From positions 62,001 to 126,000 of the forward strand of contig CAVVIQ010000013.1 in the NCBI GenBank assembly GCA_963748385.1: 64,000 bases of DNA, in the 5' to 3' direction. Below, piece by piece: positions 54,699 through 64,000 of this stretch. The position numbers and the translations under genes are program-made. Numbering within the stretch: the first letter of the stretch is position 1; the number at the start of each line of letters is the position of its first letter. This DNA is from Rhodoblastus sp963748385. Its GTDB lineage: Bacteria > Pseudomonadota > Alphaproteobacteria > Rhizobiales > Beijerinckiaceae. The notes beneath the pieces are model-generated. The model made no database searches. It was not told where the DNA came from and saw only the letters and a program-made list of their open reading frames with translations.

Positions 54699-56209
54699 TG
54701 TTCGGTTTTGGCCTTCTCTCCTGGCTGACCTTCCTGCCTCTGGTCGGCGCCGCGCTCATCCTGGCCGTTCCCGGCGACAGCGAGGCGGGCAAGAACAACA
54801 TTCGCTGGATCGCCCTGTGGACGACCCTCGTCGTCTTCGCCCTGTCGCTTTACGTCTGGAGCAAATTCGTTCCCGGCGTCGCGGACTTCCAGTTCGTCGA
54901 GCAGAAGAGCTGGTTCGGCTCGGGCCTGACCTACAAGATGGGCGTGGACGGCGTCAGCTTCCCCTTCGTGGTGCTGACCGCCTTCCTGATGCCCTTGTGC
55001 ATCGCCGCCTCGTGGGCGCCGATCCAGAACCGGGTCAAGGAATACATGATCGCCTTCCTGGCGCTGGAAACCTTGATGATCGGGGTCTTCACCTCGCTCG
55101 ATCTGGTGCTGTTCTATCTGTTCTTCGAGGGCGGCCTGATCCCGATGTTCCTCATCATCGGCGTCTGGGGCGGCAAGCGCCGCATCTACGCGAGCTTCAA
55201 GTTCTTCCTCTATACGCTCGCCGGCTCGCTGCTGATGCTCATTGCGATCCTGGCGATGTACGCGCAGACCCACACCACCGACATCACGACGCTGCTGCAC
55301 ACGAGATTCGATTCGAACCTCCAAAAATATCTCTGGCTCGCCTTCTTCGCCTCCTTCGCGGTGAAAATGCCGATGTGGCCGGTCCATACCTGGCTGCCCG
55401 ACGCTCACGTCGAGGCGCCGACCGCGGGATCGGTGATTCTGGCCGGCATCCTGCTGAAGATGGGCGGTTACGGATTCATCCGCTTCTCGCTGCCGATGTT
55501 CCCCGACGCGTCGCAATATTTCGCCCCGATGGTCTATGCCCTGTCGATCATCGCCATCGTCTATACGTCGCTGGTGGCGCTGGTGCAGGAGGACATCAAG
55601 AAGCTGATCGCCTATTCCTCGGTGGCGCACATGGGCTTCGTCACCATGGGCCTGTTCGCCATGAACCAGCAGGCGGTGCAGGGCGCGGTGTTCCAGATGG
55701 TGTCGCACGGCCTCGTCTCCGCCGCCCTCTTCCTTTGCGTCGGCGTGGTCTATGACCGCCTCCACACCCGGGAGATCGCGGCCTATGGCGGCATTGTCGC
55801 AAAAATGCCGGTCTACGCCGCAGCCTTCATGATCTTCACCCTGGCCAATGTCGGCCTGCCCGGCACTTCGGGATTCGTCGGCGAATTCCTGTCGCTGATC
55901 GGGACGTTCCAGGTCAACAGCTGGGTGGCCTTGTTCGCCACCACCGGCGTCATCCTCTCGGCGGCTTATGCGCTCTACCTCTATTGGCGGGTCGTTTTCG
56001 GCAAACTGGAGAAGCCGAGCCTGATGGGCCTGCAGGATCTGAACCCGCGCGAACTGGCGGTTCTGACGCCGCTCGTCCTGCTGACGATCTATTACGGCGT
56101 CCATCCCGGCCCGATCCTCGACGCCTGTTCCGGCTCGGTCGCCGCCTTGATCAGCGATTACAATTCCGCTCTGGCGCTGACCAAGACCGCCGCCCTCACG
56201 CTGCCTTGA
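54698..56209 (+). CDS. nuoM: NADH-quinone oxidoreductase subunit M
   Basis: Antiporter-like proton-pumping subunit. 503 residues, about 14 helices. MWPVHTWLPDAHVEAPTAGS and KKLIAYSSVAHMGFVTMGL are canonical. The ATG overlaps the nuoL stop (TGATG), which also confirms the frame of the nuoL end. Confidence 0.97.
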   Translation: MFGFGLLSWLTFLPLVGAALILAVPGDSEAGKNNIRWIALWTTLVVFALSLYVWSKFVPGVADFQFVEQKSWFGSGLTYKMGVDGVSFPFVVLTAFLMPLCIAASWAPIQNRVKEYMIAFLALETLMIGVFTSLDLVLFYLFFEGGLIPMFLIIGVWGGKRRIYASFKFFLYTLAGSLLMLIAILAMYAQTHTTDITTLLHTRFDSNLQKYLWLAFFASFAVKMPMWPVHTWLPDAHVEAPTAGSVILAGILLKMGGYGFIRFSLPMFPDASQYFAPMVYALSIIAIVYTSLVALVQEDIKKLIAYSSVAHMGFVTMGLFAMNQQAVQGAVFQMVSHGLVSAALFLCVGVVYDRLHTREIAAYGGIVAKMPVYAAAFMIFTLANVGLPGTSGFVGEFLSLIGTFQVNSWVALFATTGVILSAAYALYLYWRVVFGKLEKPSLMGLQDLNPRELAVLTPLVLLTIYYGVHPGPILDACSGSVAALISDYNSALALTKTAALTLP

Positions 56210-56219
56210 GAGACGTTCC

Positions 56220-57656
56220 ATGAATTCGATCAGTCTTGAACTCGCTCATGCGCTCCCCGAGGCGATCCTGGCCGTCGGCGGCGTCCTCCTGGTGCTGCTC
56301 GGCGCCTTCCGTGGCAAGGACGACGACGGTCCGATGTCGGAATTCGCGGTCGCCGTTCTCGGCGCCGCGCTGGTCGCGGTCCTGCTGGGCCACCACCGCG
56401 AGGCGGGGGTCGTCTTCAGCGGCGCCTTCATCGACGACGATTTCGCCGACTTCATGAAGATCCTGTCGCTGGGCGGCTCGATCGTGGTCCTGCTGATGTC
56501 GGGTGATTTCCTGCGCCGTTCCGGGGTCAACAGGTTCGAATTTCCGATCCTCGTCGTGCTGGCGACGCTCGGCATGCTGATGCTGATTTCGGCCGCCAAC
56601 CTGATCGCGCTTTATCTCGGCCTCGAATTGATGTCGCTTGCGCTCTATGTCCTCGCCGCCCTCAGCCGCGACGACCCCCGCGCGTCCGAAGCCGGCCTGA
56701 AATATTTCGTCCTCGGCGCCCTGTCTTCGGGCATGTTGCTCTATGGCGCCTCGCTGCTCTACGGTTTCGCCGGCACGGTGTCCTTGTCCGGCATTGCCGC
56801 GGCGATCGGCGAACACCCGAATATCGGCGTGATCTTTGGCCTGGCCTTCCTGTTCGTCGGCCTCGCCTTCAAGATGTCGGTCGTGCCCTTCCACATGTGG
56901 ACGCCGGACGTCTACGAGGGCGCGCCGACGCCGGTCACCGCCTTTTTCGCCTCGGCCCCGAAAATGGCCGCCGTCGCCATCACGGTTCGCGTCATCATGA
57001 CCGCCTTCCCCGGCGCCACCAGCCAATGGCAGCAGATCATCGTCTTTCTGGCCCTGGCCTCGATGGCGCTCGGCGCCTTCGCCGCCATCGCCCAGACCAA
57101 TATCAAGCGACTGATGGCCTATTCCTCGATCGGCCACATGGGCTTCGCCCTGGTCGGCCTCGCCGCCGGCACGGAAGCCGGCGCCAGGGGCGTCGCGCTC
57201 TATATGGCGATCTATCTCGTCATGACGCTCGGCGCATTCGCCGCGATCCTGTCGATGCGGGTCGACGGAAAGGCGGTCGAAAAGATCAGCGATCTCTCGG
57301 GCCTCGCGCGCACCCGTCCGGCCATGGCCTTCTTCTTCGCCATGCTGATGTTCTCGCTGGCCGGCGTTCCGCCGCTCGCGGGCTTCTTCGCCAAATTCTA
57401 TGTCTTCATGGCGGCGGTCGAGGCGAAGCTCTACTGGCTGGCGGTGATCGGCATCCTGACCAGCGCGGTCTCCGCCTTCTACTATCTGCGCATCGTCAAG
57501 GTCATGTATTTCGACGAGCCGGCGCCGGCTTTCGACCGTCCGGACAAGACCCAATGCGCGGTCCTCGCGCTTTCCGCTCTGGCCATGCTGACCTTCTGGG
57601 TCTTCCCGGCGCCTTTGGTCAACGCCGCCGCCGCCGCCGCGCATTCGCTGTTCTGA
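56220..57656 (+). CDS. nuoN: NADH-quinone oxidoreductase subunit N
   Basis: Third antiporter-like subunit. 478 residues. FHMWTPDVYEGAPTPVTAFF and KRLMAYSSIGHMGFALVGL are canonical. Ten bases after nuoM; last subunit gene of the operon, followed at 18 bases by birA. Confidence 0.97.
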   Translation: MNSISLELAHALPEAILAVGGVLLVLLGAFRGKDDDGPMSEFAVAVLGAALVAVLLGHHREAGVVFSGAFIDDDFADFMKILSLGGSIVVLLMSGDFLRRSGVNRFEFPILVVLATLGMLMLISAANLIALYLGLELMSLALYVLAALSRDDPRASEAGLKYFVLGALSSGMLLYGASLLYGFAGTVSLSGIAAAIGEHPNIGVIFGLAFLFVGLAFKMSVVPFHMWTPDVYEGAPTPVTAFFASAPKMAAVAITVRVIMTAFPGATSQWQQIIVFLALASMALGAFAAIAQTNIKRLMAYSSIGHMGFALVGLAAGTEAGARGVALYMAIYLVMTLGAFAAILSMRVDGKAVEKISDLSGLARTRPAMAFFFAMLMFSLAGVPPLAGFFAKFYVFMAAVEAKLYWLAVIGILTSAVSAFYYLRIVKVMYFDEPAPAFDRPDKTQCAVLALSALAMLTFWVFPAPLVNAAAAAAHSLF

Positions 57657-57674
57657 GCGCGTGGCGCGGACAGA

Positions 57675-58477
57675 ATGGATCGCGATGGCGCGGTGAAGGA
57701 TTTCTACTGCGCCCTCGGGCCTGAAGCCGCGCGCGCCGGCTATCGGCTCGAAATGTTCACTTCCCTGGCCTCGACCAATGACGAGGCGAAAAGCCGGATC
57801 GCCGCCGGCGATCCCGGGCGGCTGTGGATCGTCGCCGCGACCCAGACCAGAGGCCGGGGCCGCATGGGCCGGGAATGGGTTTCGCCGCCGGGCAATCTTT
57901 ACGCCAGCCTGCTTCTGATCGATCCGGCGCCGCCGGCGCGGCTCGCCGAAATCGGCTTCGTCGCCGGCGTGGCGCTGATCGACGCCTTGCGCGCGCTGGC
58001 GGGGCCAGAGCCGTCGATCCGGCTCAAATGGCCGAACGACGTTCTGGTCGATGACGCAAAAATGTCCGGCCTGTTGCTCGAAGGCGCGCGCCTGCGCAAC
58101 GGGCTTTTCGCCTGCGTGGTCGGGGTGGGCGTCAATTGCGTCTCATCGCCGCTCGAGGCGCTCTATCCGACCGCGAGTCTGAAAAGCATCGGCGCGGCCT
58201 CATCGGATCGCGGCGCGCTTTTTCGGCTCTGTCCGACCGTTTCGTTCACTGGCTGGAGGTTTGGGCGCGGGGCGACAATTTCGCCGGCGTCCGCGCCGCC
58301 TGGCTGGAGCGGGCGGGGGGGATCGGCGAAAAGGCGCGGGTGGACCGCAATGGCGAAAGGCTTGAAGGACTCTTCCGGGGCATTGACGCGCAAGGGCGCA
58401 TGCTGTTGGAAAGGCTTGGCGGAATTGTGGAAACGATTGAAGCGGGCGATGTAGCCTTCGATCCGCGAAAAACGTAA
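57675..58477 (+). CDS. birA: Biotin-protein ligase, frameshifted
   Basis: Attaches biotin to carboxylase carrier proteins. About 267 residues, class I (no N-terminal DNA-binding domain). Biotin/ATP loop GRGRMGREW at 60-68 and KWPND at 118-122, then GLLLEG and GVGVNC. The first frame ends making sense at 58219-58224 (a T5 run in GCTTTTTCGG); one base less, the C-terminal domain resumes as SALSDRFVHWLEVWARG to FDPRKT. A missing T in the homopolymer is the simplest cause. Confidence 0.9.
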
Positions 58478-58486
58478 AGGCGGATG

Positions 58487-60156
58487 ATGGCGTCGGACCA
58501 GGAAGAAATAGTATTCGCGCCGCTCGGGGGCCTGGGCGAGATCGGCATGAACGCCGCGCTTTATGGCTTCGGCACGGCCAAAAAGCGCAAATGGATCCTG
58601 GTCGATTGCGGCGTCGCCTTCGCCCATTCGGACATGCCGGGCGTCGATCTCATCCTGCCCGATCTTTCCTTCATCGAGAAAAACCGCGCCGACCTGCTCG
58701 GGCTGATCGTCACTCACGCCCATGAGGACCATGTCGGCGCCATCGCGGCGCTTTGGCCGCGCCTCGGCTGCCCGGTCTATGCGACCCGCTTCGCCGCCGG
58801 CCTGCTCGCCACCCGCCGCCTCGCCGAACCCGGCGCGCCGAAGGTTCCGATCCATGAGGTCGAGCAGGGCGGAAGGCTCGACTCTCGGCCCGTTCGAGAT
58901 CGAATTCGTGCCGATGTCGCATTCGATCCCGGAATCCAACCTGCTGGCGATCCGCACTCAGGCCGGCGTCGTGGTCCACAGCGGCGACTGGAAGCTCGAT
59001 CCGACGCCGGGGCTCGGCAAGCCGACCGACGCGGCGCGGCTCAAGAAAATCGGCGATGAGGGCGTGCGCGCGCTGGTCAGCAACTCGACCAATATTCTGC
59101 GCGAGGGCGAAAGTCCCTCGGAAGCCCAGGTCGCCGAGGTCTTGCGCGCAAAAATCCTCGCCGCGCGCGGGCGGGTGCTGGTGACGACTTTCGCCTCCAA
59201 TGTCGCGCGCTTGCGCGCGGTCTGCCTGGCGGCGGAAGCCGCGGGCCGGCGCGTGGTTCTCGCCGGCCGCGCCATGGAGCGGACGCTCGCCGTGGCGCGC
59301 GAATGCGGCTATCTCGACGATGTCCCGGAACTGCTGTCGCTGGACAGTTTTTCCCGCCTGCCGGCAAACAAGGTGGTGGCGCTCGCCACCGGCAGCCAGG
59401 GCGAGGCGCGGGCGGCCATGTCGCGCATCGTGCGCGGCGACCATCCGATAAAGCTCTCCCCGAACGATCTCGTCATTTTCTCCTCGCGCACCATTCCCGG
59501 CAATGAGCGCGAGGTGAACGACATCGTCAACGGCCTCATCCTGCAGGGCGTGGACGTGCTCAGCGACCGCGACGCGCTGGTCCATTGTTCCGGCCATCCG
59601 CGCCGGGGCGAGGTCGCGCAGCTTTATGAATGGCTGCGGCCGCAGGTGGCGGTGCCGGCTCATGGCGAGGCGCTGCATCTCAAGGTCCATGCCGAATTCG
59701 CGCGCAATGCGGGCGTCGAGCATGTTCTGGTCGCCCATAATGGCGACATGGTCGCGCTCGGTCCCGACGCGCCCGCCCATCTCGGCCAGATCGCCCACGG
59801 CAAGCTCTATCACGACGGCGAGCTGATCCTCAGCGAAACCGATGAATGTTTCCGCGAGCGCCACCGGCTGGCGGCGGCGGGGATCGTTTCCATCGCTTTC
59901 GCCTTGACCGCCAAGGGCGATGTCGTGGGCGTGCCCGACGTCACCATGTTCGGCCTGCCGCGCAAGACCCGCGACAATCGTTCAATGGACGAGGTGGTGG
60001 ACCGCGCTCTATTCGACACGCTCGAACTCGCTGCCCCGCGCCCGGAAAAGGGACGCGGACGCCGCCTGCGCGGCGATCGAGCGCGCCGTGCGCGCCGCGG
60101 TGGCGGGGGTCTGGGGCAAGAAGCCGCACGTCCATGTGCTGGCGATAGAAGTCTGA
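58487..60156 (+). CDS. rnj: Ribonuclease J, with two frame breaks
   Basis: Metallo-beta-lactamase/beta-CASP 5'-exonuclease and endonuclease for RNA processing. About 556 residues. Zinc motif THAHEDH with H77, H79, D81, H82. The first break is near 58880 (extra base in GCTCGACTCTCGG), after which LGPFEIEFVPMSHSIPESN continues; the second is near 60045 (GAAAAGGG run), after which the tail reads IERAVRAAVAGVWGKKP. Without the second correction the frame would fuse to mce, which is false. Start 58487 chosen over 58484 for spacing from AAAGG. Confidence 0.9.
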
Positions 60157-60170
60157 CGAGGAGTGACAGG

Positions 60171-60575
60171 ATGATCGGCCGCCTGAACCATGTCGCCATT
60201 GCGGTGAAGGATATCGCCGCGGCTGCCGCGACCTATCGCGACGTACTGGGCGCCAAGGTGTCCGCGCCCATGGCGCAGCCGGACCATGGCGTGACGGTTG
60301 TTTTCATCGAGCTGCCCAACACCAAGATCGAATTGCTGGAGCCGCTCGGCTCGGCCTCGCCCATCGCCAGATTCCTGGAAAAGAACCCCGACGGAGGCAT
60401 GCATCATGTCTGTTACGAGGTCGAGGATATCCTCGCCGCGCGCGACCGGCTCAAGGCGGCCGGCGCGCGGGTGATCGGCGACGGCGAGCCCAGGATCGGC
60501 GCCCACGGCAAGCCGGTCCTGTTCCTCCACCCCAAGGACTTCAACGGCGTTCTGGTCGAGATCGAGCAGGTCTGA
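60171..60575 (+). CDS. mce: Methylmalonyl-CoA epimerase
   Basis: Interconverts the two methylmalonyl-CoA stereoisomers, feeding methylmalonyl-CoA mutase. 134 residues, two VOC (glyoxalase-like) modules: LNHVAIAVKDI at 5-15, metal ligands in GMHHVCYEVEDI, and VLVEIEQV at the end. ATG 60171 follows GAGGAG. Conserved after rnj in Rhizobiales. Confidence 0.95.
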   Translation: MIGRLNHVAIAVKDIAAAAATYRDVLGAKVSAPMAQPDHGVTVVFIELPNTKIELLEPLGSASPIARFLEKNPDGGMHHVCYEVEDILAARDRLKAAGARVIGDGEPRIGAHGKPVLFLHPKDFNGVLVEIEQV

Positions 60576-60615
60576 GCGAAGGCGCCCGCTGCGATTGTCC
60601 GTCGGCGCATCGCCG

Positions 60616-61971
60616 TCATTGCGGATCCGGCGGTCCGGCCTCCCGGCTTTCAGCTTCCGCGCGCGGGGAAGCTGCGGTCGACAAAGCGGCGCGGCGCTGT
60701 TCGAAACGCCGCATGGCGTGCTGGACTGCGAGCGTGGTTTTCCACTGCTCGCCCGCGTTGGCGCCCCGGGCGTTGACGCTGGCGGCGACCGCCTCGTGCA
60801 GTTCCTGTTCCAGACTGTCGAGCCGCGCGCGGTCGGCCGTCGCCGCGTCATTGGCGATGGCGACCAGTCGCCGCAGCGCATCGTGGTCCTTCCTGGTTCC
60901 GCGCGCGCGCCAGGTCGAGAACAGAAGGGTGAGCAGCGAGGCGGCGAGGCTCAGCGGGATTCCGACGATATAGAGATAGCGCTGGGCCTGATCGAAGAAG
61001 CTCTGGTCGCCGTTGTTGAGATAATCGGCGAAGCCGGGATGGATCGGCAGCAGGGGATTCTGGTCGCTGACGTCAGGCGCCTCGATCTGGCCGGCGATGG
61101 GCGACAAATTCATCATCTGCCCCTTGGCGGACAGGATCGAGCGGCCGATGGCGTTGGCGACGATGTCCGGCATGGTGATCGGCACCGCGAAGCGATAATT
61201 GACCCCGATCGTGGTCACCGTGTCGTCCGGCACGTCCGGCCCGGAGTGGAACCCGCCCTGCGGCACGTCGGTGGACTCGAAGATGGGAAAGCGTTTGACG
61301 ATGGCGTCGGCGTCGTCGAAGCCGAGAATTTTCGGCGCCGCTTTGGTCTCGCGCTCGATCGACGCGACCGTCGCTACCACGTCGCCGGGGCCGACCGGGC
61401 CGACGGCCAGCGCCGCCGAGGCCTTTTTGCGCGCGATCGCTGCGCCGATCTCGCCGGCGGGCAGGAAAAGGCGTTTCACCTTGTCGGGCGCGATATTGTA
61501 ATAGCTGAGCAGGATGTCGAGGGCGTGGGAATTGTCGTCCTGCGCCGGCCCGGCGGCAATCGCGAGGGTCTTGCCGGAAAGGTCGGCGAGGCTGGAAATC
61601 TGCGAATGATGGGGCGTGATAAAGGCCATGGCGTCGTGGCGCAGGATCACCAGCGTCTCGCCATTGGCCGGCAGGCGGACATCGCTGCGGATCACGGCGA
61701 GATCGACCTTGCCTTGCTCCAGCGCGTCGGCGCTGGCGCGCAGATTGTCCACCGTGACGGTCTTGATCCGGATGCGGGGATGCTGCGCCTCCGCGACCTT
61801 GATGAAGGCTTCGATGAAGCGATGCGCCTGCCCGCCCTCGGGTCCGGTGGTGATGCGCAGCACCGCATGGGGCGAAAAGAGATAGAGCGCCGCCAGCGCC
61901 CCGCCCAGCAGCAGGAAGGCGAACGCCGCGGCGACGGCCATCGCGCGCGATTTGGCGAAAAGTCCGATCAA
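60616..61971 (-). CDS. TAXI-family TRAP transporter solute-binding protein
   Basis: Membrane-anchored periplasmic-binding-type protein. About 451 residues from TTG 61971 (AGGA nine bases ahead); TTG 62046 or ATG 61941 are alternatives. N-terminal anchor VAAAFAFLLLGGALAALYLF, then the NMT1/TAXI domain (RITTGPEGGQAHRFIEAF, TLAIAAGPAQDDNSHA). A second membrane helix near 340 (YIVGIPLSLAASLLTLLF) and a cytoplasmic coiled coil follow, unlike soluble TAXI proteins; more likely a sensor-like or scaffold variant. No DctQM permease nearby. Ligand unknown. Confidence 0.87.
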   Translation of the reverse strand: MIGLFAKSRAMAVAAAFAFLLLGGALAALYLFSPHAVLRITTGPEGGQAHRFIEAFIKVAEAQHPRIRIKTVTVDNLRASADALEQGKVDLAVIRSDVRLPANGETLVILRHDAMAFITPHHSQISSLADLSGKTLAIAAGPAQDDNSHALDILLSYYNIAPDKVKRLFLPAGEIGAAIARKKASAALAVGPVGPGDVVATVASIERETKAAPKILGFDDADAIVKRFPIFESTDVPQGGFHSGPDVPDDTVTTIGVNYRFAVPITMPDIVANAIGRSILSAKGQMMNLSPIAGQIEAPDVSDQNPLLPIHPGFADYLNNGDQSFFDQAQRYLYIVGIPLSLAASLLTLLFSTWRARGTRKDHDALRRLVAIANDAATADRARLDSLEQELHEAVAASVNARGANAGEQWKTTLAVQHAMRRFEQRRAALSTAASPRAEAESREAGPPDPQ

Positions 61972-62144
61972 GCTTCCGCTTCCTGCGTTTCGGGCGGTTG
62001 AAGCATAGAGCGGCGGCGGACGACGGGGAAGCTGAAAACGCGCCAAGCTTGTGGCGAAGCCTGCCAGACGGCAAAATGGCCGCCGCGGGCGTCGCGAGGA
62101 TTCGATTCGCGGCCTTGTTCATACGCGCCGGAAGGGGCTCATTC

Positions 62145-62627
62145 ATGCGCTGTCCCTATTGCGGCAGTCTCGACACCCAGGTGAAGGATTCGCGGCCGAC
62201 CGACAACTCGTCCTCGATCCGCCGCCGCCGCGTCTGCCCCGATTGCGGCGGGCGCTTCACCACTTTCGAGCGCGTGCAGTTGCGCGAACTGACAGTGGTC
62301 AAGAAATCCGGCCGGCGGGCGCCCTTCGACCGCGACAAGCTGGTCCGTTCGGTGCAGATCGCCTTGCGCAAGCGCCCGGTGGACCCGGAGCGCGTCGATC
62401 GCATGATCAACGGCCTCGTTCGCCAGCTTGAAAATCAGGGCGAGGCGGAAATTCCCTCGGAAACCATCGGCGAACTGGTGATGCAGGGGCTTAAAACGCT
62501 CGACGAAGTCGCCTATGTGCGTTTCGCTTCCGTCTACAGGAATTTCCGCGAGGCGCGCGATTTCGGCCCGCTGCTCGACGAATTCGCGGAAGAAGGAGCG
62601 GCGCGGCGCAAGGGGGAGGACGCCTGA
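62145..62627 (+). CDS. nrdR: Transcriptional repressor NrdR
   Basis: Zinc-ribbon/ATP-cone repressor of ribonucleotide reductase genes. 160 residues. Zinc ligands C3, C6, C31, C34; RRRRVCPDCGGRFTTFERV; ATP-cone about 48-138 (VVKKSGRRAPFDRDKLV). ATG 62145 follows GAAGGGG. First of the nrdR-ribD-ribE run, a common alphaproteobacterial arrangement. Confidence 0.97.
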   Translation: MRCPYCGSLDTQVKDSRPTDNSSSIRRRRVCPDCGGRFTTFERVQLRELTVVKKSGRRAPFDRDKLVRSVQIALRKRPVDPERVDRMINGLVRQLENQGEAEIPSETIGELVMQGLKTLDEVAYVRFASVYRNFREARDFGPLLDEFAEEGAARRKGEDA

Positions 62628-62628
62628 G

Positions 62629-63732
62629 GTGGTTTTTTCCGCCGAAGACGCGCGCTTTTTCCGCGCCGCCCTCGCGCTCGGCCGGCGCCATCTCGGCGCG
62701 ACCGCGCCCAATCCGGCGGTCGGCGCGCTGGTCGTTCGCGACGGCGTCGTGGTCGGGCGCGGCGCGACGGCGCCCGGCGGGCGCCCGCACGCCGAGACCC
62801 AGGCGCTGGCGCAGGCCGGCGAACGCGCGTGGGGCGCGACCCTTTATGTGACCTTGGAGCCCTGCGCCCATCACGGCAAGACTCCGCCCTGCGCCGAAGC
62901 TGTGGTCGCGGCGGGGATCGCGCGGGTGGTCGGGGGACCGACCGATCCCGACGACCGCGTGGCGGGCGAAGGTTATTCGCTGCTGCGGCGGGAGGGGATC
63001 GAGGTCGAGGCCGACGTCCTGCCGGAAGAGGGCAGGCGGGCCCATCGCGGCCATATCCTGCGCGTCACCGAAGGCCGGCCGATGGTGACCCTGAAGATCG
63101 CCCAGACGGCGGACGGCTATGCGGCGGGCGGCCCGCACGATCCGCGCCTCGCCATCACTGGCCTGGCGGCCAATCTGCGCACCCATGTTTTACGCGCCAT
63201 GCACGACGCGATCATGGTCGGGATCGGCACGGCGCTCGGCGACGATCCGCTGATGACCGTGCGCCTGCCGGGCTGCGACCGCAAACCCTTGCGTGTGGTG
63301 CTCGACGCCCGGCTCGACCTTCCGTTGCGCTCGCGTCTCGTTGTCGGGGCGCGGGAGATTCCGACGCTGGCGTTCTGCGGCGCGGGCGCCGATCCGGCGC
63401 GGCGCGCGGCGCTGGAAGAGCAGGGCGTCGAAGTCGCAGAATGCGATATGTCCGATGGACGGATCGACCTGCGGGCCGCGCTGCGCGCGCTTGCCGCGCG
63501 CGGACTGACGAGAATCTTTTCCGAGGGCGGACCGCGCGTCGGCTCCGAATTGATCGCGCAGGGCCTTGCCGACGAGACGATCCTGTTCACGGCGCCCAAA
63601 CCCCTCGGGCGAGAGGGCGTCGAGGCGCTTTCCGCGCGCGCGAGAGAGATTCTCGCCGACGAGGCCCTCTATCGCATCGTGGCGCAGGGCCAGCTCGGCG
63701 CCGACCGCTTCACCCATCATGAGAGGATCTGA
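62629..63732 (+). CDS. ribD: Bifunctional diaminohydroxyphosphoribosylaminopyrimidine deaminase / 5-amino-6-(5-phosphoribosylamino)uracil reductase
   Basis: Two consecutive riboflavin steps. 367 residues. Deaminase domain with zinc site H54-A-E56 and PCAHHGKTPPC (C79, C88); reductase domain from about 150 (GRPMVTLKIAQTADGYAA, AIMVGIGTALGDDPLM, RIFSEGGPRVGSELI). GTG start at 62629 has GGAGGA eight bases ahead and begins two bases after the nrdR stop; no suitable ATG. Confidence 0.96.
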   Translation: MVFSAEDARFFRAALALGRRHLGATAPNPAVGALVVRDGVVVGRGATAPGGRPHAETQALAQAGERAWGATLYVTLEPCAHHGKTPPCAEAVVAAGIARVVGGPTDPDDRVAGEGYSLLRREGIEVEADVLPEEGRRAHRGHILRVTEGRPMVTLKIAQTADGYAAGGPHDPRLAITGLAANLRTHVLRAMHDAIMVGIGTALGDDPLMTVRLPGCDRKPLRVVLDARLDLPLRSRLVVGAREIPTLAFCGAGADPARRAALEEQGVEVAECDMSDGRIDLRAALRALAARGLTRIFSEGGPRVGSELIAQGLADETILFTAPKPLGREGVEALSARAREILADEALYRIVAQGQLGADRFTHHERI

Positions 63733-64000
63733 ATGTTCACCGGCCTGATCAGCGATGTCGGAAAGCTCGTTTCGGTGACGCCGCGCGGCGGCCTCAAGCG
63801 TCTGAAGATCGCTTCGCATTATCCGCATGAGAGCCTGGAGCTCGGCGCCTCGGTGGCTCATGACGGGGTCTGCATGACGCTGGTCGCCTTCGGCCCGCGC
63901 GCCGACGAGGAGGGTTTTGTCAGCTGGCACGAGGTGGACGCCGCCGCCGAGACCCTGGCCGTGACCACGGCGGGCGCCTGGCCGCAGGGCGAGCGGATCA
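63733..64000 (+). CDS. ribE: Riboflavin synthase alpha chain, partial at the window end
   Basis: Dismutates two lumazines to riboflavin. Only the first ~89 residues lie in the window. Opening MFTGLISDVGKL and GASVAHDGVCMTLV are the first lumazine-binding repeat. Starts right at the ribD stop, so coupled to it. ribH, whose product is its substrate, is at 12.2 kb. Confidence 0.95.
   Translation, partial: MFTGLISDVGKLVSVTPRGGLKRLKIASHYPHESLELGASVAHDGVCMTLVAFGPRADEEGFVSWHEVDAAAETLAVTTAGAWPQGERI

Noticed and set aside
58722..60575. Single frame joining the RNase J tail to methylmalonyl-CoA epimerase
   Set aside because: Looks like a fusion only because of the break near 60045. The true RNase J tail is in another frame with its own stop at 60156, and mce has its own ATG and ribosome-binding site.

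Overview
The window is 64 kb of gene-dense, high-GC chromosomal DNA (roughly two thirds G+C by eye). It comes from an alphaproteobacterium, most likely of the Rhizobiales (Hyphomicrobiales) and perhaps a Beijerinckiaceae/Methylocystaceae-type lineage. The order is inferred from the Omp25/31-type porin, an IalB protein, the plsX-fabH-ihfA-merR cluster, the nuoA-N/birA/rnj/mce order, two TTAA-N7-TTAA (CtrA-type) sites and a GATCCCGAAAAGC palindrome of the kind scattered through rhizobial genomes. Family-level placement is a guess. No prophage, transposase, CRISPR array or plasmid function was seen.

Layout. 1-6.7 kb: epimerase/dehydratase fragment, small membrane protein, parC, murI, quinone-oxidoreductase-like enzyme, rpsD. 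6.7-12.1 kb: accessory envelope and stress genes (porin, YbjQ, small membrane proteins, RBBP9/YdeN hydrolase, rhodanese plus DUF2892 pair, YidB, GlsB/YeaQ) and most of the regulatory sites. 12.2-17 kb: ribH-nusB, an AT-richer orphan, thiL and a H+-pyrophosphatase. 17-24.5 kb: cbpA-cbpM, a proline-rich repeat protein, bamE, a cytochrome bc1 assembly chaperone, yceD, plsX-fabH, ihfA and a MerR regulator. 24.5-34 kb: tRNA-Pro, a peptide-type solute-binding protein, ialB, hspQ, a nitrobindin-like protein, malyl-CoA lyase, nnr, a CDGSH protein and a broken multicopper-oxidase-like gene. 34-42.4 kb: tRNA-Leu, the proteostasis run tig-clpP-clpX-lon, HU, tRNA-Val, a ClpP-fold secreted protein and tRNA-Asp. 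42.7-60.6 kb: complete 14-gene complex I operon with one extra small membrane gene, then birA, rnj and mce. 60.6-64 kb: TAXI binding protein and nrdR-ribD-ribE, the last cut by the window edge.

How the genes fit together. tig, clpP, clpX and lon form a protein-quality block, and lon has a textbook sigma-32 promoter. Complex I, the H+-pyrophosphatase and the bc1 chaperone serve membrane energetics. plsX and fabH start phospholipid and fatty-acid synthesis. ribH, ribD and ribE share the riboflavin pathway across two loci.

Two cautions. At least seven genes, including essential ones (parC, nuoL, rnj, birA), carry single-base frame changes with good homology resuming at once in another frame. 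The simplest reading is assembly or sequencing indels, so these are annotated as whole genes with the break noted. The cupredoxin-fold gene at 32.5-33.9 kb has about five breaks and has lost its copper ligands, so it may be truly decaying. I found no clear undescribed multi-gene system. The best leads are a possible FNR/FixK-controlled short RNA at 9.03-9.18 kb, an AT-rich palindromic insert inside nnr, a dispersed 43-bp-type repeat, and a CtrA-site-linked hidden membrane ORF at 24.7-25.3 kb.
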